Program-made: the position numbers and the translations under genes | From: Rana temporaria | Taxonomy: Eukaryota; Chordata; Amphibia; Anura; Ranidae | Reading direction: 5' to 3' | Assembly: GCF_905171775.1 (NCBI RefSeq) | Contig: NC_053490.1 | Coordinates: 14,631,167 to 14,695,166 of the forward strand | Length of the DNA stretch: 64,000 nt | Part shown: positions 45,169 to 57,152 of the stretch, piece by piece | Numbering within the stretch: position 1 is the stretch's first letter | Layout of the letters: each line of letters starts with the position of its first letter | The notes under the pieces: generated by a model | Databases searched by the model: none | The model's input: the letters and a program-made list of their open reading frames with translations, nothing else | Told to the model about the DNA's origin: nothing

Positions 45169-45902
45169 GGCCCAGATTCTTGTAGAATGGCGTAAAACTT
45201 GGCGGGCGTAGCGTATCTGATTTACGCTACGCCGCCGCAAGTTTTACAGGCAAGTGCTTTATTCTCAAAGAACTTGCCTGTAAAGTTGCGGCGGCGTAGC
45301 GTAAATCACCCGGCGCAAGCCCGCCTAATTCAAATTAGCCGGGTAGGGGGCGTGAAGCATTTAAATTAAGCGCGTTCCCACGACGAACGTACTGCGCATG
45401 CGCCGTCCGAAGAATATCCCAGGGTGCATTGCTCCAAATGACGTCGCAAGGACGTCATTGGTTTCGACGTGAACGTAAATGGCGCCCAGCCCCATTCACG
45501 GACAACTTATGCAAACAACGTCAATTTTCATATTTCTACGCGGGAACGACGGCCATACTTAACATTGGCTGCGCCTCATAGACCCAGGGGCAACTTTACG
45601 CCGGGACAAGCCTAACGTAAACGTCGTAACTTCACTGCGTCGGCCGCGCGTACGTTCGGGAATTCGCGTATCTAGCTAATTTGCATACTCAACGCGGAAT
45701 TCGACGGAAGCGCCACCTAGCGGTCCCAAAAAAAAAATGCAGTTTAGATCCGACGGCGTAAGAGACTTGCGCCTGTTGGATCTAATGGATATCTATGCGT
45801 AACTGATTCTATGAATCAGGCGCATAGATACGACGGCCGGACTCAGAGATATGACGGCGTATCAGGAGATACGCCGGCGTATCTCTTTTCAGAATCCGGG
45901 CC
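45169..45902. mobile_element. MITE 12 of the GGCCCAGATTCA family, complete
   Basis: 734 bp with ends GGCCCAGATTCTTG and CAGAATCCGGGCC, flanks TGA and CGA (one mismatch). Inserted in decayed 58-bp-type repeat (45036-45168 and 45903-46015). CTCF-core-like word at 45709-45723 on the minus strand. Confidence 0.8.
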
Positions 45903-46020
45903 CGACTCTTTATATAACATAAAGAAAGGTTCCCCAGACCCAGTGCAGCACACAACACGGCACGGGTCCCTCATACTGTATGTCAGGATCCAAACCCATG
46001 ACCTCTGTTGCGGGTGGCAG

Positions 46021-47030
46021 CAGAGGCGGCTCTAGGCTTTGCGAGGCCTTAGGCACAACCTAGACATAAGGCCCCACTCACGCCCATAAGGGAGAAAGAA
46101 AAAAAGATGAAGGGAAAAAAAAGAAAGAAAGATGAAGGGAGAAAGAGAAAGAAGGGAAGGAAGGGCACCCCTACATCAGTGTACTCACTTGGAGGCAGGA
46201 GGGACTGGATGGATGGATCAGGCTCCATCTTTCTTTTCTATTTACTGGGCTTGAGTTTGAATCTTCCTGCCCACACATCCCCTTCTCTCAGGCAGCAGAA
46301 CACTGTCTGTTGGGGAGAGTGGGCGGGGCAGACACATGAGGACGGGAGGGGGAGGAGTAGAAGCAGCTCTCTCCTCTGTCCGGCTGTGCGGACAGCAGGG
46401 GGGGGGGGGATAGGGTGACCATGTGTCCCAGATTGCCCGGGACAGTCCCGCATTTTGCAGGTCTGTCCCGGGCACATTCATTCCAGGACAATACAGTGTC
46501 CCAGAATGAAACTGACCTGACACAGCCACCCCCCCCCCCCCCGGGCCAATCTGATGCCCCCAAAAAAGGCCACCACATCACCGCTTTACTCACTGACAGT
46601 ACTTGTCCTGGCTGGGAATGCCTGGAGAAGCACAATCCCGCCCCCTGCTTGTGATTGGAGAAATTATAAATCCCGCCTCTTGTGTCCAATCACTGTGCTG
46701 TGATTCATTACATCACAAGCTGATTTTTGGGAAGGGAGGGTGTCCCTGAATGGTAGTTTGGAAATGTGGTCACCCTAGGGGGGGAAGTGTCAGAGTTGGC
46801 TCTGATGAGCTGAGCGTCTCTCTCTGGCTGTGATCTTAGTGAGCTCCGTTTCCCCAGTGATTTGTCCCACTCGCAGCCTGTTTTCTCTATGTGAACGGAC
46901 CCTGCACTGTTCTGATGACTGGGATCTCTGCTGCTAGAAGAGGCGACTCTGTATTAAGGCAAACTAGGCGGCCACGAGGCCCCTGTGTGTGTAAGGCCTA
47001 AGGTGACTGCCAAATTAGAGAGCTCTTCCT
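46021..47030. mobile_element. Probable hAT-like remnant containing a nested element
   Basis: Left part CAGAGGCGGCTCTAGGCTTT then GCGAGGCCTTAGGC; right part GGCGGCCACGAGGCCCC and AAGGCCTAAGGTG. The outer words resemble CAGRGGCGG-type hAT ends, but no clean right terminus or duplication is visible. A TAGGGTGACC element sits inside. Confidence 0.45.
46411..46777. mobile_element. TAGGGTGACC-ended transposon, complete copy
   Basis: 367 bp with perfect inverted ends TAGGGTGACCA-like and GGTCACCCTA. The inner words match the fragments at 1546-2188, 21484-21630 and about 27525 (start only). No transposase frame. G-rich flanks on both sides prevent a clear duplication call. Confidence 0.75.
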
Positions 47031-47069
47031 ACTGTGCCACCTGAGACCCTGCCTAATCCTTGGACAACC

Positions 47070-47280
47070 TGACTTCATATCTTGTTTCTGGTAAACCTTG
47101 AACTCCTTGCTGCTCCAAAGCGGAGTTCCACCCCTCCTCAGATGCCACATTTGGCACCTTTGGGGGGGGGGGGGAAGCGCATACCTTTCTTTGACAGGTA
47201 CCCTGTCCTCACTTCCAGGAGACCGGGTCGCAGCAAAGTACATCAGCAGCTCGCTTTGTTTTCGTTTTGAGGTCATTCGT
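47070..47280. mobile_element. Fragment of the AGCGGAG TTAA-type family
   Basis: Contains AAAGCGGAGTTCCACCCCTC, CATTTGGCACCTTT and a short hairpin around GACAGGTACC, like 25150-25627 and 55609-55937. No ends are kept. Confidence 0.55.
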
Positions 47281-47360
47281 TATGATCGCAATTTGTAAAT
47301 TTGAAAATTTGTAAATCCAAAAAAATAAAGGAAAATCTGACAATTTAAAAGAATAACTAA

Positions 47361-47772
47361 GGCCCATATTCTCAGTGAAGTTACGATGGAGTATCTCAGG
47401 ATACTCCATCGTAACTCCCTTTTTTGACCCGTGTATCTATGCTCCTGATTCTTAGAATCATTTTCGCATAGATACACTTAAGATCCGCCATCTGTAAGTC
47501 ACTTACACTGGCGGATCTTAAATGTAATGACGCCGCCCGCCGCTAGATGGCATTTACGTGAAGGACTCATTTGCCTATGCAAATGATCCTTCTACGCCGA
47601 TTCCCGAACGAATTCGCGTCACGTAACCGTCGCTAACGTCGTTTGCGTAAGCGGAAATTTAGTCCTGCTATATGAGGATTAAATTTCCGCCAGTCCCACG
47701 TAGGCCATGTTACGGATGGCGTCGGGTCCGCGTCGTGTTTTTTCGTCGGGATTTTTAGAGAGAATATGGGCA
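47361..47772. mobile_element. MITE 13 of the GGCCCAGATTCA family, divergent short copy
   Basis: Ends GGCCCATATTCTC and GAGAATATGGGC, TAA on both sides (47358-47360 and 47773-47775, one base off on the right). About 410 bp. It keeps the CCGCTAGATGGCA word at 47540 on the plus strand. Confidence 0.65.
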
Positions 47773-47780
47773 TAAATCAC

Positions 47781-48120
47781 TAATAATAACTATTAAATTC
47801 TAGTTATTGGAATTTCCTTTCAAATTTGGCTGTTAGTGAACATAACGCATACGAATTTATCCAAAGTGACGAAATATCCGAAATAACAAATTCCGTATCT
47901 AAACAAATAGAATGGAACAAACTAATAATAAGAAGAAGAAGAATAAAAAGTTTTTCTCATTGTTATTTATTATTATTAATTCGTTACCTTCCATTCGTTT
48001 AGATGCGGCATTCATTATTTCGGATATTTTGTCACTTTGGATAAATTCGTATTCGTTACGTTCACTAACAGCCAAATTTGAAAGGAAATTACAATACCTA
48101 AAATTTAATAGTTATTATTA
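47781..48120. repeat. AT-rich foldback, arms about 130 bp
   Basis: The arm 47781-47915 pairs with 47991-48120 (GGAATTTCCTTTCAAATTTG against CAAATTTGAAAGGAAATTAC; ACGAATTTATCCAAAGTGAC against GTCACTTTGGATAAATTCGT). One arm alone recurs at about 34590-34648. Probably a foldback-type transposon; ends undefined. Confidence 0.8.
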
Positions 48121-48275
48121 GTTAGTTAATATAGTTATTCCAGATTTTCGAATTTGAATGCAAACCTGTCATCTTGTATACAAAAAGGGTCCCAAACCCC
48201 TGTGAAGCATCTCACCTCTCATATCACATACAGAAAGGGTCCCCAGAATGTGTAGAGCAATTGCACATGGACCCC

Positions 48276-49219
48276 TTAACTGCTTGGCGACCAGCCGCCG
48301 CAGTTATACGGCAGCAGTTCAGCTCCCCTGCGCGATAGCCCGTAGCTATACGTCGGCTCTCGTGCCCCTGGCTCGCCCCCGACTCCCGTGCCCGGCGGGC
48401 ACGATCGCCGCCGGGCACACGCGATCGCTCGTTACAGAACGGGGACCGGGAGCTGTGTGTGTAAACACAGCTCCCGGTCCTGTCAGGGGGGAAATGCTGA
48501 TCTTCTGTTCATACAATGTATAAACAGCGATCAGTCATTTCCCCTAGTGAGGCCACCCCCCCTACAGTTAGAACACACCCAGGGAACATAATTAACCCCT
48601 TCCTCGGCCCCTAGTGTTAACCCCTTCCCTGCCAGTGGCATTTTTATAGTAATCCAATGCATTTTTATAGCACTGATCACTATAAAAATGACAATGGTCC
48701 CAAAAATGTGTCAAACGTGTCCAAAGTGTCCACCATAATGTCGCAGTACCGGAAAAAAATCGCTGATCGCCGCCATTACTAGTAAAAAAAAAATATTAAT
48801 AAAAATACCCCCTATTTTGTAAACGCTATAACTTTTGCGCAAACCAATCAATGAACGCTTATTGCGATTTTTTTTCTTTACGAAAAATATGTAGAAGAAT
48901 ACGTATCGGCCTAAACTGAGGGAAAAAAACGTTTTTTTATATATTTTTGGGGGATATTTATTACAGCAAAAAGTAAAAAATATATATTTTTTTCAAAATT
49001 GTCGCTCTATTTTTGTTTATAGCGCAAAAACTAAAAACCGCAGAGGTGATCAAATACCACCAAAAGAAAACTCTATTTGTGGGGGAAAAAGGACGCCAAT
49101 TTTGTTTTGGGAGCCACGTCGCACGACCACGCAATTGTCAGTTAGAGCGACGCAGTGCCGAATCGCAAAGAGTGCTCTGGTCTTTGACCAGCAATATGGT
49201 CCGGGGGTTAAGTGGTTAA
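48276..49219. mobile_element. TTAA-type element D, complete
   Basis: 944 bp including TTAA on both sides (48276-48279 and 49216-49219); the right end GGGGGTTAAGTGG is as in copies B and E, while the left end CTGCTTGGCGACC is divergent. The small minus-strand frame seen in other copies is frameshifted here. Confidence 0.8.
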
Positions 49220-52200
49220 ATCACACAGAAAGGGTCTCTGGGCCCAATACAGAAGTTGGATATGGGCCCCTCATATAACATTCAGAAAAAATTCCTTTGG
49301 TCACAAAGAATACCTGGACATAGACCTGTCATATTACATACAGAAAGGTCCCTGCACCCTATTGTAGCACCACAACACAATCCTATCATATTACTTAGGG
49401 AAAGGATATATGGACCCCATTGCAGTACTAAGACACAAACTCATATTGCTTACAGAAAGGGAAGCCAGACCCCATTGCAATACTTAGACACATAGCCATC
49501 ATATTACCTACATAAAGGGTCTCTGGGCCCCAGTGTAGAATCTAAACACCAAGCCACTGGCTCCTCATATAACATACAGAAAGGATCCCCAGGCCACAGG
49601 TCCCTCAAACAACTTACAGGAAGGATCCACAGGCCCAGTATAGCAACTGGACATAGTCCCCTTCTATAACATACAGAGAAAGTCCTTTGGTTTGGTTTGT
49701 GATTTCACATGGCCCCAAGTTCAGTAACTAGACAGAAACCCATCATATTACTTAACCACTTCCCAACCTCCTCATGTACATATACGTCAGCAGAATGGCA
49801 CGGACAGGCACATCCACGTACCTGTACGTTCTCTGCTAGACGTGGGTGGGGGGTCCGATCAGGACCCCCCCCCCCCCGGTACATGCGGAGGTCGGGTCCG
49901 CTCGGGGAGCGATCCGGGACAACGGCGCAGCTATTTGTTTTTAGCCGCTCCGTCGCGATCGCTCCCCGGAGCTGAAGAACGGGGAGAGCCGTGTGTAAAC
50001 ACGGCTTCCCCGTGCTTCACTGTGTCGGCGCATCGATCGGGTGATTCCCTTTATAGGGAAGACCCGATCGATGATGTCATTCCTACAGCCACACCCCCCT
50101 ACACTAGTAAACAGACACAAAGTGAACACTAAATGTTACAGCGCCCCCTGTGTTTAACTCCCAAACTGCAACTGTCATTTTCACAATAAAGAATGCAATT
50201 TAAATGCATTTTTTGCTGTGAAAATGACAATGGTCCCAAAAATGTGTCAAAATTGTCCGAAGTGTCCGCCACAATGTCGCAGTCACGAAAAAAATCCCTG
50301 ATCGCCGCCATTAGTAGTAAAAAAAATTAAAAAAATAAAAATGCAAAAAAACTATCCCCTATTTTGTAAACGCTATAAATTTTGCGCAAACCAACCGATA
50401 AACGATTATTGCGATTTTTTTTTTACCAAAAATAGGTAGAAGAATACGTATCGGCCTAAACTGAGGAAAAAAAAAATTATATATGTTTTTGGGGGATATT
50501 TATTACAGCAAAAAGTAAAAAATATTGAATTTTTTTCAAAATTGTCGCTCTATTTTTGTTTATAGCGCAAAAAATAAAAACCGCAGAGGTGATCAAATAC
50601 CACCAAAAGAAAGCTCTATTTGTGGGGAAAAAAGGACGCCAATTTTGTTTGGGAGCCACGTCGCACGACCGCGCAATTGTCTGTTAAAGCGATGCAGTCC
50701 CGAAATGTCTTTAGGCAGCAATATGGTCCGGGGCTTAAGTGGTTAAAGGATCACTGGACTCCTTTGCAGTACCTAGACACAATTCCATCACATTACCTAC
50801 AGAAAGGGTATGTGGACCCCATTGCAGTACCTACCTACAAACCCATAATTTTACTTGCAGATAGAGTTTCTGGACCCCATTGCAGTATATAGACATAAAC
50901 CCATCACATTACCTACAGAAAGGGTCTGTGGACCCCATTGCAGTACCTACCTACAAATCCATAATTTTACTTACAGAAAGGGTTTCTGGACACAAACCCA
51001 TCACATTATCTACAGAAAGGGTCTGTGGACCCTATTGTAATACCTAGACACAATCCCATCATCTTACTTACAGAAAAGGTCTCCAGACCCCATTGCAGTA
51101 CCTACCTACAAATCCATAATTTTACTTACAGAAAGGCTTTCTGGACTCCATTGCAGTATCTGGACACAAACCCATCACATTACCTACAGAAAGGGTCTGT
51201 GGACCCTATTGTAATACCTAGATACAATTCCATCATCTTACTTACAGAAACGGTCTCCGGACCCCATTGCAGTACCTACCTACAAAACCATAATTTTACT
51301 CACAGGAAGGGTTTCTGGACCCCATTGCAGTATTTAGACACAAACCCATCACATTACCTACAGAAAGGGTCCGTGGGCCATATTGTAATACCTACAAACA
51401 ATTCCATCATCTTACTTACAGAAAGGGTCTTCAGACCCCATTGCAGTACCTACCTACAAACCCATAATTTCACTTACAGAAAGAGTCCGTGGGCCGTATT
51501 GTAATACCTAGATACAATTCCATCATCTTACTTACAGAAAGGGTCTCCAGACCCCATTGCGGTACCTACCTACAAATCCATAATTTTACTTACAGAAAGG
51601 GTTTCTGGACTCCATTGCAGTATCTGGACACAACCCATCACATTACCTACAGAAAGGGTCTGTGGACCCTATTGTAATACCTAGATACAATTCCATCATC
51701 TTACTTACAGAAACATTCTCTGGACCCCATTGCAGTACCTACCTACAAAACCATAATTTTACTCACAGGAAGGGTTTCTGGACCCTATTTCTGTATTTAG
51801 ACACAAACCCATCACATTAACTACAGAAAGGGTCCGTGGGCCGTATTGTAATACCTACAAACAATTCCATCATCTTACTTACAGAAAGGGTCTCCAGACC
51901 CCATTGCAGTACCTACCTACAAACCCATAACTTCACTTACAGAAAGGGTTTCTGGACTCCATTGCAGTATCTGGACACAAACCCATCATATTACTTACAG
52001 AAAGGGTCTATGGACCCTATTGTAATACCTACAAACAATTCCATCATCTTACTTACAGAAAGGGTCTCCAAACCCCATTGCAGTACCTACCTACAAACCC
52101 ATAATTTCACTTACAGAAAAGGGTTTCTGGACTCCATTGCAGTATCTGGACACAAACCCATCACATTACTTACAGAAAGGGTCCGTGGGCCGTATTGTAA

Positions 52201-52560
52201 TGCCTAGATACAATTCCATCATCTTACTTACAGAAACGGTCTCCGGACCCCATTGCAGTACCTACCTACAAAACCATAATTTTACTCACAGGAAGGGTTT
52301 CTGGACCCTATTGCAGTATTTAGACACAAACCCATCACATTACCTACAGAAAGGGTCAGTGGGCCGTATTGTAATACCTACAAACAATTCCATCATCTTA
52401 CTTACAGAAAGAGTCTTCAGACCCCATTGCAGTACCTACCTACAAAACCATAATTGTACTTACAGAAAGGGTTTCTGGACCCCATTGCAGTATTTAGACA
52501 CAAACCCATCATATTACCTACAGAAAGGGTCTCCAGTGCAGAACATGCCTCTCATATGGC
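49220..52560. repeat. 58-bp minisatellite in intron 7, split by a transposon
   Basis: Unit of 58 bp with TTACTTACAGAAAGGGTCT, GGACCCCATTGCAGTACCTA and AAACCCATCAT words. Three variant monomers alternate to give a 174-bp higher-order unit, which is why long plus-strand frames stay open (51025-51504, 52137-52637); they are not genes. Older decayed units occur back to about 45040. Element E interrupts it at 49752-50746. 52561-52889 is ordinary intron ending in a T-rich acceptor. Confidence 0.92.
49752..50746. mobile_element. TTAA-type element E, complete, inserted in the 58-bp array
   Basis: 995 bp including TTAA at both sides (49752-49755 and 50743-50746). Very similar to copy B. The minus strand keeps the small frame starting MAAIRDFFRDCD at about 50129-50311. 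Insertion in a tandem array gives clear borders. Confidence 0.88.
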
Positions 52561-52889
52561 ATCCAAAAGTTTCTCTAAGCCTCTATGCAGCAGATGGATA
52601 TGGGCCAATAATATTTAAAATCTATGATAAGCCTTAAACATCCTGCAAGCTGATTGGTAAAGGGGATGAAGATCAATACTGATATACTAGTTACATGGTG
52701 TGTAATAAGGGGCATTTATATTAGGCACAGAGAAATGTGCCCCTTCTTATACAGAAGATTGCAGGTCACCTGCTCACAGCTGAAGGTGTATGTGGGAGAG
52801 GAATTAAACTGCATGCACACGATAAATTACCCAGTGCTAAGCCTTACCGGAATATGGAACTAATATAACCTATTTTTTTTCTTGGGCAG

Positions 52890-52989
52890 ATCATCAATCA
52901 GTTCCTGGACAGGACAAGCAGCGGTAGCTTCTGTGCCAACGACTGTGTAGTGCAAACCACCATCATAACTCTGCCATTTGGAGGAGTCG
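52890..52989 (+). CDS. aldh3b1: ALDH3B-like, coding exon 8 (residues 373-405 and first base of 406)
   Basis: Acceptor TTGGGCAG at 52889, donor GTCG|GTGAGT, ends in phase 1. Encodes IINQFLDRTSSGSFCANDCV and then VQTTIITLPFGGVG. TSSG-x-F-C-x-ND is the ALDH3B form of this loop (ALDH3A has V-T in place of F-C), and LPFGGVG is the conserved family motif. Confidence 0.95.
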
Positions 52990-53056
52990 GTGAGTATTGG
53001 ATTGGATTTCTCTGTTTTGTGGGCAAATTTGTGGTCTTCTGACTTTCTACAGTCCA

Positions 53057-53721
53057 TGTCACGTACCTGGTAGTGGAGCCTGACGTGCCGGGAACGGCTA
53101 CTTTTGCTCCTCTGACTCCGGAGGCCCTGGTAGAGTGAACAGGGAACCCGAGAGTGCAGAGTCGCACAAGCGCCTGGTGGGAAAACGCTGGTGCTGGGCT
53201 GAGCTGGGATCCTGTGCACTTCGGAAAGATGTCAGCGGTGCTAAAGAAGACTGGACAGCAGATGACTGGAGCTAGGTGCAGGAAGCCGGGATCAGCAACT
53301 GAGGGAAGTGTATCGTAGTACAGACACTAGCAGGTTCAGACGGGCCGGGTCATACACAGGCGGGCGGATCAGGTACAGGGTCAAAGCAGGAGCGGAGCCG
53401 TGGTCCAAGCCGGGTTGGCAACTGGCGGGCAGCAGACAGATCAGAGGGACAGGCAGAGACGTGGTCAGACAAGCAGAGGTCAGGGCAGGCAGAGATCAGG
53501 GATAATCAGGAGCAAGCCGGGTCTCAGGAACTGGCAGGTAACGCGTATCAGGTTTGTCTCAGAACACGCTGTAGACCGAACAGCAAGAGGCCCCAGTGTC
53601 GGCTCCATTAAATAGTCAAGTTTGGAGCCAAGATGGCGTCAGCACCTGCCCCCCGCGCCGCTCGTCAAAGTGACGTGATTGTGCCGCTACCGCCATCTAG
53701 TGGGCAGATTTGCCCATGACA
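53057..53721. mobile_element. Probable solo LTR of an LTR retrotransposon
   Basis: 665 bp beginning TGTCACG and ending CATGACA (TG...CA termini with a short inverted repeat), flanked by a perfect 5-bp duplication GTCCA (53052-53056 and 53722-53726). These are LTR-type hallmarks. No internal gag/pol lies beside it. Purine-rich central GCAGACAGATCAGAGGGACA repeats. Superfamily not decided. The following 53727-54110 holds no gene. Confidence 0.75.
53689..53703 (-). promoter_or_regulatory. CTCF-core-like motif near the LTR end
   Basis: The minus strand reads CCACTAGATGGCGGT, a good CTCF-core match, 18 bp from the LTR terminus. Function not shown. Confidence 0.4.
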
Positions 53722-54114
53722 GTCCAGGTGTTTGACTGATAATTTGGGACTTGCCATAAAAGCAGAGAGGTGCAGCTCAGACATGTAACACTGCCGTAGT
53801 GAGATCCTCATCATTCTCTGTGTTTTTCCAATAGTCAGCCCTGTTTGCTCATCGGAGGTAATGAGGTCAATGCGTGTTTTGACTGTTAAGAGCTCTTCAA
53901 GGATGACCTCCATTGCACTGAGTCTGTTCAAACTTAGAGAAGGACATTTTACTATTATCAGGGGTTCATTACTCTGTTACTACTACCTGGAGCTCCATTA
54001 CTCTGCTACTACTGTCTGGGGCTCCATTACTCTCTTACTTCTATCTGGAGTTTCATTACTCCATTACTACTATCTGGGGCTCCTTTACTACTGTTAGGGT
54101 CTCCATCACTCCAA

Positions 54115-54650
54115 TCTGGGGCTACATTACTATTATGTTGGGATCCATTACTCCTATCTGGGACTCCATTACTCCTATCTGAGACTCCATTACTCCTATC
54201 TGGGGCTCCATTACTCCTATCTGGGGCTCCATTACTCCTATCTGGGGCTCCATTACTCCTATCTGGGACTCCAATACTCCTATCTGGGACTCCAATACTC
54301 CTATCTGGGACTCCATTACTCCTATCTGGGACTCCATTACTCCTATCTGGGACTCCATTACTCCTATCTGAGACTCCATTACTCCTATCTGGGGCTCCAT
54401 TACTCCTATCTGGGGCTCCATTACTCCTATCTGGGACTCCATTACTCCTATCTGGGACTCCATTACTCCTATCTGGGACTCCATTACTCCTATCTGAGAC
54501 TCCATTACTCCTATCTGGGGCTCCATTACTCCTATCTGGGACTCCATTACTCCTATCTGGGACTCCATTACTCCTATCTGAGACTCCATTACTCCTATCT
54601 GGGGCTCCATTACTCCTATCTCGGGCTCCATTTCGCCTTTCTGTGGCTCC
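54115..54650. repeat. 21-bp minisatellite
   Basis: About 25 copies of CTCCATTACTCCTATCTGGGR-type 21-bp units. Less regular copies reach back to about 53970. Since 21 is a multiple of 3, the minus strand reads as a repeating MESQIGV/MEPQIGV heptad (54122-54703), but there is no sign of a gene around it. Confidence 0.92.
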
Positions 54651-54714
54651 ATTACTCTGTTACTACTACCTGGGGCTCTTAGACAGAAAATAATAAAAAA
54701 CACTATGTCGGACT

Positions 54715-55608
54715 TTAACCACTTAAGCCCCGGACCATTTTGTTGCTAAAGGACCGGGCCCCTTTTTTGCGATTCAGCACTATGTCGCTTTAACTGACAA
54801 TTGCACGGTCGTGCGACGTGGCTCCCAAACAAAGCTGACGTCCTTTTTTTCCCCACAAATAGAGCTTTCTTTTGGTGGTATTTGATCACCTCTGCGGATT
54901 TTATATTTTGTGCTATAAACAAAAATAGAGCGACAATTCTGAAAAAAATTCTATATTTTTGACGTTTTGCTATAATAAATATCCCCCCAAAAATATATAT
55001 AAAAAACTTTTTTTTTCCTCAGTTTAGGCCTATACGTATTCTTCTACATATTTTTGGTAATAAAAATTGCAATAAGCGTTTATTGATTGGTTTGCGCAAA
55101 AGTTATAGCGTCTATAAAATAGGGGATAGTTTTATTGCATTTTTATTAATATTTTTCATTTTTTTTTGTAATGGCGGCGATCAGCGATTTTTATCGTGAC
55201 TGCGACATGGCGGACACATCGGACACCTTTGACACCATTTTGGGACCATTGTAATTTTTACAGCGATCAGTGCTATAAAAATGCACTGGTTACTGTGAAA
55301 ATTACACTGGCAGTGAAGGGGTTAACCTGTAGGGGCGCTGAAGGGGTTAAGTGTGACCTAGGGGAGGCATTACTACTGTGTGTTGGGGCGTGGATTGGCG
55401 TGTGACGTCACTGATCGTCGTTCCCTATGACAGGGAACAGACGATCAGTGACACTCTCACTAGGAAGAAAGGTTTGTTTACACTCACCTCTCCCTGTTCT
55501 TCAGCTCTCTGACCCGGTCGCGGGACACCAGTGGCGATTGGGTCCGCGGGTCCCACGGGCGCGATCACGGAGCTCATGACCGTCGTTAGGCGGTCCTTAA
55601 GTGGTTAA
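54715..55608. mobile_element. TTAA-type element F, complete, reverse orientation
   Basis: 894 bp between TTAA 54715-54718 and TTAA 55605-55608 with ends CCACTTAAGCCCCGG and CCTTAAGTGG. The plus strand carries the small frame ATGGCGGCGATCAGCG at about 55171. Abuts the AGCGGAG element on its right. Confidence 0.85.
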
Positions 55609-55937
55609 AGCGGAGGTGAACACAAAAATGGAACCTCCGCTTTTCGCAACGCTCCCCCCCTAGGTGTCACATTTGGCACCTTTCAGGGGGGAGGGGGGTG
55701 CAGATACCTATATAATACAGGTATTTGCACCCACTTCCGGGCAAATAAACCCACTCCCCTCCCCCCACCCCCAAAACGCTTCACTCCTGATTCTCTCACC
55801 GAGGATGGCGGCGGGGGCAGCCGAGAGCCGAGCGATTGATCGGCTTCGGCTGCCGACATCGCGGGCACCCCAGACAGGTAAGTGTCCATTTATTAAAAGT
55901 CAGCAGCTGCAGTATTTGTAGCTGCTGGCTTTTAATA
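55609..55937. mobile_element. AGCGGAG TTAA-type element, right end lost
   Basis: Starts AGCGGAGGTGAACAC directly after the TTAA of element F and follows 25150-25627 in reverse: hairpin GGAACCTCCGCTT, GTGTCACATTTGGCACC and AAAAGTCAGCAGCTGCAGTA. The far terminus is missing. Confidence 0.7.
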
Positions 55938-56367
55938 TTATTTATATTACAAGGGTTGTTTACATTCCTTGTATTAAGAATAAAAGTGATCAGATTTTTT
56001 TAAGGAACAGTGTAAAAAAATAATAAAGTGAAATGAATAAGAAAACAATAAAAATCACCCCGTCCCTCCAATCTCGCGCGCAGAAGTCAATGCATATGTA
56101 AGTCCCGCCCACATTAGAAAACGGTGTTCAAATCACACATGCGAGGTATTGCCGCAATCGTTAGAGCGAGAGAAATAATTATAGCAGAAGACCTCCTCTG
56201 TAACTCTAAACGTCACCTATGGAGATTTTTAATTCCAAAAGTTTGCCACCATTCCACGAGCGGGCGCAATTTTAAAGCGTGACATGTTGGGTATCAATTT
56301 ACTCAGCATAACATTATCTTTCACCTTATAGAAAAAAATGAGGCTAACTTTACTGTTTTCTTATTTT
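55938..56367. other. Old repeat fragment, no gene
   Basis: Begins TTACAAGGGTTGTTTACATT like the end of element H, then has words such as GAGGTATTGCCGCAATCGTT and TTACTCAGCATAACATTATC. No reading frame is supported. Probably part of another dispersed repeat. Confidence 0.45.
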
Positions 56368-57152
56368 TTAACCACTTCAGACCCGCGCTATAGCCGAATG
56401 ACGGCTACAGCGCGGATCTGAATATCCAACATGCCGTCAATTGACGGCCGCCCCTTTGGGCGTTCCCCGCGCGCGCTCCAGAGCGCGCAGCGGGGAAACT
56501 CTGTGTTGGCCGTGTCCCTTGGACACAGCCAATCACAGATCGCCGTGAACGGCCAATCAGAGTGCCCGTTTGCGATGCGATCTGTGCGGCCAATGAGAGA
56601 TGATCTCATATGTAAACATATGAGATCATCTCTCATTGCCGTTTTACACAGAGACAGCGTCCTGTTTCTGGAGAGGAGACCGATCTGTGTCCCTTGTACA
56701 TACGGACACAGATCGGTCACCTCCCCCAATCACCCCCCTCCCCCCACACAGTTAGAACACTATGTAGGGAATACATTTAACACCTTCCTCACCCCCTAGT
56801 GTTAACCCCTTCCCTGCCAGTCACATTTATACAGTAATTAGTGCATATTTATAGCACTGATCGCAGTATAAATGTGAATGGCGCCAAAAATGTGTCAAAA
56901 GTGTCCGATACGTCCGCCATAACGTCGCAGTCCCAATAAAAATCGCAGATCGCCGCCATTTCTAGTAAAAAAAAAAAAAATAATAAAAAAATAATAATTC
57001 TGTCCCCTATTTTGTAGGCGCTATAACTTTTGCGCAAACCAGTCGCTTATTGCGATTTTTTTTTTTTTACCAAAAATATGTAGAAGAATACGTATCGCCC
57101 TAAACTTTTTTTTAAATTGGGATATTTATTATAGCAACAAGTAAAAAATATT

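Noticed and set aside
51025..52637. Plus-strand frames of 123-166 codons in intron 7
   Set aside because: The 174-bp higher-order unit of the 58-bp array keeps frames open; no domain, and it lies within an intron.
54122..54703. Minus-strand 193-codon frame of MESQIGV heptads resembling a coiled coil
   Set aside because: The 21-bp minisatellite is a multiple of 3, so a heptad-like reading is automatic. No other gene signals.
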